DNA of 9,123 nucleotides, taken from assembly GCA_024278415.1 (NCBI GenBank), contig JAJRTI010000668.1:1-9123 (forward strand). The letters run 5' to 3'. Under the pieces are notes generated by a model. That model saw only the letters and a list, made by a program, of their open reading frames with translations, made no database searches and was not told the DNA's origin. This DNA comes from Planctomycetota bacterium (GTDB taxonomy: Bacteria; Planctomycetota; Brocadiia; JAJRTI01). Made by a program: the position numbers and the translations under genes. This document shows positions 5,645 through 9,123 of the stretch, piece by piece (position 1 is the first letter of the stretch; each line of letters starts with the position of its first letter).

Positions 5645-8600
5645 TACCGACACGACCGGCTCACCTGCCCGGCCACCGCGCCAGGCATGTCCATGCGCGG
5701 CCGCAAGGCCAGCGCTTGCACCGCCGGCCTGAGTGCGGCCAGAAGCGCCTGGTAGTCAGGGTCCCCCTGGGTGGCAAAGACCGCGTTGCCGCAGCTCTGC
5801 CGGCCCCCGGCGCTCTTGGCGAGCGGTGCGACGAGGAAATCGTTCAGTTCCGGGTGCGTGATGCGCACGAAGCCGCGGCTCGGCACGCGCCCCGCGTGGC
5901 AGCCCGCGCACCGGCGCAGCGCGACCTCGGCCAGTTTGGCGTCCAGGCCTTTGGGGTACACCCGTCGCCCGCCTTCCGCCGTCGGGTTGGTCATGTCGTA
6001 CGTGCTGTAGTATGGCGCGTTCAAATCGATCCAAGCGAAGACACGCCGGCGGCTCGCATCATCCATTTGCACGCGCGGCTTGCCGTCCTTGCCCGGGTGC
6101 CCACCCATAATCAGCTTCGCCAGCTTGCTTGCCGGCGAGCCCCAACGCTTGGGCGCGATCTGAAGGATGTTCGCCTCGCGGCCGTTCCGAGTGTCGATCC
6201 AGCTCACGTACCCGCGAGTGAGCACATCGTAGGACACGTTGAACCAGTCCGTCTTGTCGCCGCTCAGGTCGATGCGCGCCGGTGCGTCCACGCCGCTGTG
6301 GCAGCGGGTGCAGTATTTGTCCAGCACGGGCTGCACGATGCGCGCGTAGTCGAACGGCCCGTCGCCCCACTCCGGTTTGCGGAGCGGCTCCGGCTCTCGG
6401 CGTACGGCCAGGGGCCGCCGCCGCCGTGGCGGCGAACTGTTTCTCGGTTCGTGGCAGCCGATGCAGCCCTGGCGCTGGCCGGGCACGAAGTGGGTGAAGC
6501 TGCGCATGCGCTGGAGCGCTTGGCCATGCGCGTCGAGCGCGGCGAAGTAGATGGGCGTCCTGACGGGGACGCGGAAGTAGGCGGACCCGTCGGCCTCCAC
6601 CGTCGCGTAGCCCCACACCTTCTTCGCTGCATACGTCGCGCCGCACGAGATGACCGGGCGCTGGAATCCAAACCCGCGCACGCTCGTGCGCAGCGGCTTC
6701 GCGACCTCCTGAATGACGGCGACCTGCTTGACCTCCCCACGCTTCACTTGCGGCTCCAAGCCTTCGTACGCGTCTGCGATGTACACGGTCGCCATTGCAG
6801 CGGCCTCGGCGGCCGTCTGCCGAGGGATGCGGTTGGGCCGCGGCCTGGCGCGCAGCGGCATGGGGTTGTAGTAGCCCAAGCTCTGGCCACGCGGCAAGAC
6901 CTCAGCCCATCGCCCGCCGCGCTCGCCGACGAAGATCGATCCCTTGCCTGACACCAGGAATCGCTCCGCGTCAAGGGGATAGGGGTTCTCGAATGGCCCT
7001 CTCACTTGGTTGCCGCTGCCGCGGTTGACGTGGCCGATGGGGAACTGCGGCGTCAGATTCGTGATGGCTCTCTGCGCGTTCACGCCCCAGGCCCGGTCGA
7101 CGATCCCGACCGCACCGCGGATTGGGCCGTTGTGCGCGGTGAGGGTGCACAGCACCTCACGCGTCCCAGGGATGGCCCGCGCTTCGAGGAAGCTCGCCGG
7201 GCTGAGCACGCGATTGCCGTAGTGCGCGGCGAGGCCCGTGCCGTCCGGATTGATCGTCCACAGGCTCTGGATGGGAATGGCTGGCTTGTCCACGTACTCC
7301 CATCGCGAGTAGAGGATGCGGCCGTCGGGCATGACGCTTGGCGTGAAATCGTTGACCACGTTGGCCGAGAGCCGCTGCACGTCACCGCCATCTCGGTTCA
7401 TGCGATGGAGCACGCCGGACGGCGTCGTGAAGCAGAGTGCGAAGACCGCCGCGCGCGTGGACATGAACGCAATGCCGCCATCGGGCAGCCAGCACGCGTT
7501 GTAGTTGTGGTGTGGGCCGCTCGTGAGTTGTTTGAGGCCGGAGCCATCGACGCCCACGCGGAACACCTGGTAGCTGTCCTTGGGTGTGCGGCGCCAACTG
7601 AACACGATCTCCGTGGCATCGAACGACAGGTCGCAGTCGAGGATCTGGCCCTGCTGCGAGTCGACGATGCGCGTGAGCTTGCCTCCGGGCCTAGGCGGTG
7701 ACAGCGCGAACAGCCCACCGCCTGGCCGGAAGCCTTCACAGTATGCGGTGTACACGTGCGACGGGTTGAGTTCGTTGCGCTCGATCACGAGCATGCGGCC
7801 GAAACCGAGCCTGCCCCCCGCGACCTCTTTCGTCAGCTCTGGCGACAGATCCGGTTGGTCCCATCCGCCGAGCTTGAACTTGGGCAAGAAGTTCGCCGGC
7901 GTGGGTGCGTCGTACACCTCGATCTCCGACGCGCCGGGGTTGGGCCCGCCGTACGAAGTGAGGAATTTCAGGGCAACCTTGCGTACGCGCCGCGGCTCGA
8001 TCTCGATCACTTGTGCGCCGGAGCCGAACTTGAACTGGCCCCTCGCCGCCGGCGTTGTGTCGTCATCCAACCACAGTTCGTAGTCCTTGAAGCACTCCTC
8101 GATGAGCACGCCGGTGCGGCCGTAGTACACGACCTCGGCCACGGTCACGGGCTTGTCCCACTCGAGCGTGAACGTCGCCTTGCCCTTGGCCTGCGCGCCC
8201 TTGGCCGCCCATGCGCGGCGCACGTCGCGGCGCCGGAAAGGATCGGGGATCTGGCCGTCGACTGCGAACTTGGCAAGGTAGCGCTTGTCGTATTCCGAGG
8301 TCGCCGACACCTGGGCCTTGCGCGCGATATTCCTCGGCAGCTTCCTCAGCTTGGGCAATGCGCCGTCGGCCGGGCTCTCGGAATAGACCTCGATCTCCGC
8401 GGCGCCGGGATTGGACCCGCCATACGACCGCGTGAAGTCGAGCGCGACCTTCTTGGCCATCGTGGCCGGGATCTTGATCCGTTGCGGGCCCGCGTTCATC
8501 TCAAAGCGCCCCTTAGCCACAGGGGCCTCGCCATCGTCCAAACGCACCTCGTAGTCCTGCCAACACTCAGTGACGAGCCACGACGTGCGGCCGTAGTAGA

Positions 8601-8871
8601 TGATCTCCGCGACCTTGATCGGCTTGTCCCAGGTCAGCACAAACGTCGCCCCATGCCGCGCCGCTGTGCCTTTCACCGCCCACGCCCGGCCCTTGTCTGC
8701 CTTGTCAAGCAACTGCGGGATGACGCCATCGATGGCGTTCTTGGCCGCGTATGCGGCCGAGTATTCCGACGACGCCCAGACGTGCGCGCGACGCGCAAGG
8801 TTCTCTGGTTTGCCGGGCGCGGCTAACACCGGCCAACAGACGAACGCCGCAATATACGCAATGACACGCAT
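5644..8871 (-). CDS. Exported HzsA-related multihaem protein with two discoidin-like domains
   Basis: A 1075-residue protein predicted to be exported. A signal peptide (MRVIAYIAAFVCWPVLAA, 1-18) precedes two tandem discoidin (F5/8 type C)-like domains (about 24-163 and 181-320). A long propeller-like region follows (about 355-700) with PD40/TolB-type turns such as VDGSGLKQLTSG, LPDGGIAFMST, MPDGRILYSR and NPDGTGL. The C-terminal part has three haem c sites: CIGCH (803-807), CTRCH (854-858) and CAGCH (988-992). A basic, proline-rich stretch (814-833) separates the first two. The propeller plus CxxCH arrangement resembles the HzsA-related family widespread in planctomycete-like bacteria, most of which are not hydrazine synthases. 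A role in electron transfer or surface polysaccharide binding is inference. Start ATG 8871 is chosen because it begins the signal peptide and lies downstream of a strong promoter; a 36-codon upstream extension would cover that promoter. A modest GGCGGA site is five bases upstream. Confidence 0.88.
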   Translation of the reverse strand: MRVIAYIAAFVCWPVLAAPGKPENLARRAHVWASSEYSAAYAAKNAIDGVIPQLLDKADKGRAWAVKGTAARHGATFVLTWDKPIKVAEIIYYGRTSWLVTECWQDYEVRLDDGEAPVAKGRFEMNAGPQRIKIPATMAKKVALDFTRSYGGSNPGAAEIEVYSESPADGALPKLRKLPRNIARKAQVSATSEYDKRYLAKFAVDGQIPDPFRRRDVRRAWAAKGAQAKGKATFTLEWDKPVTVAEVVYYGRTGVLIEECFKDYELWLDDDTTPAARGQFKFGSGAQVIEIEPRRVRKVALKFLTSYGGPNPGASEIEVYDAPTPANFLPKFKLGGWDQPDLSPELTKEVAGGRLGFGRMLVIERNELNPSHVYTAYCEGFRPGGGLFALSPPRPGGKLTRIVDSQQGQILDCDLSFDATEIVFSWRRTPKDSYQVFRVGVDGSGLKQLTSGPHHNYNACWLPDGGIAFMSTRAAVFALCFTTPSGVLHRMNRDGGDVQRLSANVVNDFTPSVMPDGRILYSRWEYVDKPAIPIQSLWTINPDGTGLAAHYGNRVLSPASFLEARAIPGTREVLCTLTAHNGPIRGAVGIVDRAWGVNAQRAITNLTPQFPIGHVNRGSGNQVRGPFENPYPLDAERFLVSGKGSIFVGERGGRWAEVLPRGQSLGYYNPMPLRARPRPNRIPRQTAAEAAAMATVYIADAYEGLEPQVKRGEVKQVAVIQEVAKPLRTSVRGFGFQRPVISCGATYAAKKVWGYATVEADGSAYFRVPVRTPIYFAALDAHGQALQRMRSFTHFVPGQRQGCIGCHEPRNSSPPRRRRPLAVRREPEPLRKPEWGDGPFDYARIVQPVLDKYCTRCHSGVDAPARIDLSGDKTDWFNVSYDVLTRGYVSWIDTRNGREANILQIAPKRWGSPASKLAKLIMGGHPGKDGKPRVQMDDASRRRVFAWIDLNAPYYSTYDMTNPTAEGGRRVYPKGLDAKLAEVALRRCAGCHAGRVPSRGFVRITHPELNDFLVAPLAKSAGGRQSCGNAVFATQGDPDYQALLAALRPAVQALALRPRMDMPGAVAGQVSRSCR
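7912..8331 (-). repeat. Second copy of the duplicated discoidin-like domain
   Basis: Encodes residues 181-320. It aligns without gaps over 140 residues to 24-163 of the same protein, with 76 identities by my hand count (54%). Conserved blocks include EWDKP, YYGRT, EC, DYE, SYGG and NPGA-EIEVY. Confidence 0.85.
8383..8802 (-). repeat. First copy of the duplicated discoidin-like domain
   Basis: Encodes residues 24-163, the N-terminal partner of the tandem duplication. The two copies are offset by exactly 157 residues, with a 17-residue linker rich in Lys, Arg, Leu and Pro between them. Confidence 0.85.
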
Positions 8872-8893
8872 GTCGATCCGCCAGTGCAGAAAT

Positions 8894-8918
8894 CCTTGAC
8901 GGACAAGGCCAGATGGCC
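8894..8918 (-). promoter_or_regulatory. Overlapping inverted repeats at the HzsA-like gene start site
   Basis: CCTTG (8894-8898) pairs with CAAGG (8904-8908), and GGCCA (8907-8911) pairs with TGGCC (8914-8918) around a two-base centre. The two share bases 8907-8908, so they are mutually exclusive as RNA hairpins. They cover the predicted transcription start and could be an operator. Confidence 0.35.
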
Positions 8919-8923
8919 GGTTG

Positions 8924-8952
8924 AGTATACCCCTGTCGAGGATGCCTGTAAA
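8924..8952 (-). promoter_or_regulatory. Sigma-70-like promoter for the HzsA-like gene
   Basis: On the minus strand TTTACA (8952-8947) and TATACT (8929-8924) are exactly 17 bp apart; each hexamer matches consensus at five of six positions. Predicted start is near 8917, about 46 bases upstream of the start codon. Confidence 0.65.
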
Positions 8953-9013
8953 CGCACATGCCTCGGATGAACCACTCATCTCTTATGGGTGCAGGTCTGA
9001 ACGTACGTAGTAA

Positions 9014-9087
9014 ACTGGGCGTTCATTCCCGTGGTGCGCCGGCGCAGAATGCACATGCGCCGAAGGCGCATCACAACATAGCCCAGT
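9014..9087. repeat. Nested inverted-repeat structure, possible structured RNA or REP/MITE-like element
   Basis: ACTGGGC (9014-9020) pairs perfectly with GCCCAGT (9081-9087). Inside, GTGGTGCGCC (9031-9040) pairs with GGCGCATCAC (9065-9074) with one G-U. Inside that, GGCGCA (9041-9046) pairs with TGCGCC (9056-9061). Alternatives compete: the palindrome TGCGCCGGCGCA (9035-9046) and the hairpin ATGCGCC-GAA-GGCGCAT (9055-9071). It does not fit a tRNA: there is no T-loop and no CCA. No coding gene was seen here. Confidence 0.5.
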
Positions 9088-9091
9088 GCAA

Positions 9092-9123
9092 GCTCGTTCG
9101 GTCGCGTCAGCGGGCGAACGAGC
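9092..9123. repeat. Strong hairpin at the window edge
   Basis: GCTCGTTCG (9092-9100) and CGAACGAGC (9115-9123) form a perfect 9 bp stem. After a G-G mismatch, four more pairs close a GTCA loop. It may continue beyond the window. No T-run is visible in the window. Confidence 0.5.

Noticed and set aside
5620..6951. Long plus-strand open frame (443 codons) antisense to the HzsA-like gene
   Set aside because: Arg/Ala/His-rich composition typical of a high-GC shadow frame; no recognisable domain, and the opposite strand has clear haem motifs.
7756..8826. Long plus-strand open frame (356 codons) antisense to the discoidin-like region
   Set aside because: Shadow of the duplicated domains on the other strand; no family match.
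5644..8871. True hydrazine synthase alpha subunit of an anammox bacterium
   Set aside because: No HzsB/HzsC neighbours, and discoidin domains are added. Related proteins are common in non-anammox lineages.
8872..8979. 36-codon N-terminal extension of the HzsA-like protein
   Set aside because: It contains the promoter and would bury the signal peptide.
9014..9087. tRNA gene
   Set aside because: The 7-bp outer stem is suggestive, but there is no D-arm, anticodon arm or GTTCRA T-loop.
8998..9123. Integron attC site
   Set aside because: No core sites of the RYYYAAC / GTTRRRY type flank the palindromes, and there is no integrase or cassette array in view.

Overview
The window is high-GC bacterial DNA, densely coded, with AGGAG-type ribosome sites and recognisable sigma-70-like promoters. 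Its largest gene encodes a secreted HzsA-related multihaem protein with discoidin-like domains. Such proteins, together with Gfo/Idh/MocA oxidoreductases of this kind, are typical of planctomycete-like and Hydrogenedentota-like lineages. That placement is inferred from gene content; no marker gene or rRNA is present to confirm it.

Left part (1-2854, minus strand): a p-aminobenzoate (folate precursor) operon in the order pabA, pabB, pabC. PabA overlaps PabB by 8 bp. PabC follows after a 69 bp spacer and runs off the left edge of the window. PabA supplies ammonia from glutamine, PabB aminates chorismate to 4-amino-4-deoxychorismate, and PabC eliminates pyruvate to give p-aminobenzoate. The operon appears to have a leader of about 200 nt with a predicted intrinsic terminator (attenuator). 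Both the leader and the pabB-pabC spacer carry degenerate tandem repeats with a 7 bp period.

Middle (2772-5573, plus strand): a Gfo/Idh/MocA-family NAD(P)-dependent oxidoreductase is driven by a near-consensus promoter that faces the pabA promoter head-on. It is followed by a separately promoted PAS-PAS-PP2C (RsbU/SpoIIE-like) phosphatase, probably a sensor acting on an anti-sigma-factor antagonist or a similar phosphoprotein. The phosphatase promoter has a run of seven G inside its -35/-10 spacer.

Right part (5574-9123): a convergent gene on the minus strand encodes a 1075-residue exported protein. It has a signal peptide, two tandem discoidin-like domains (54% identical to each other, gap-free), a beta-propeller-like HzsA/PD40 region and three CxxCH haem sites. 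Its promoter lies at 8924-8952. Beyond it, 9014-9123 holds no gene but two strong nested or palindromic structures, which could be a structured RNA, a REP/MITE-like repeat or a regulatory region.

No CRISPR array, tRNA, rRNA, transposase or prophage gene was seen. I did not find a clear novel multi-gene system. The most unusual signals are the 7 bp repeat arrays, the face-to-face promoters with an attenuator, and the terminal palindromic block.
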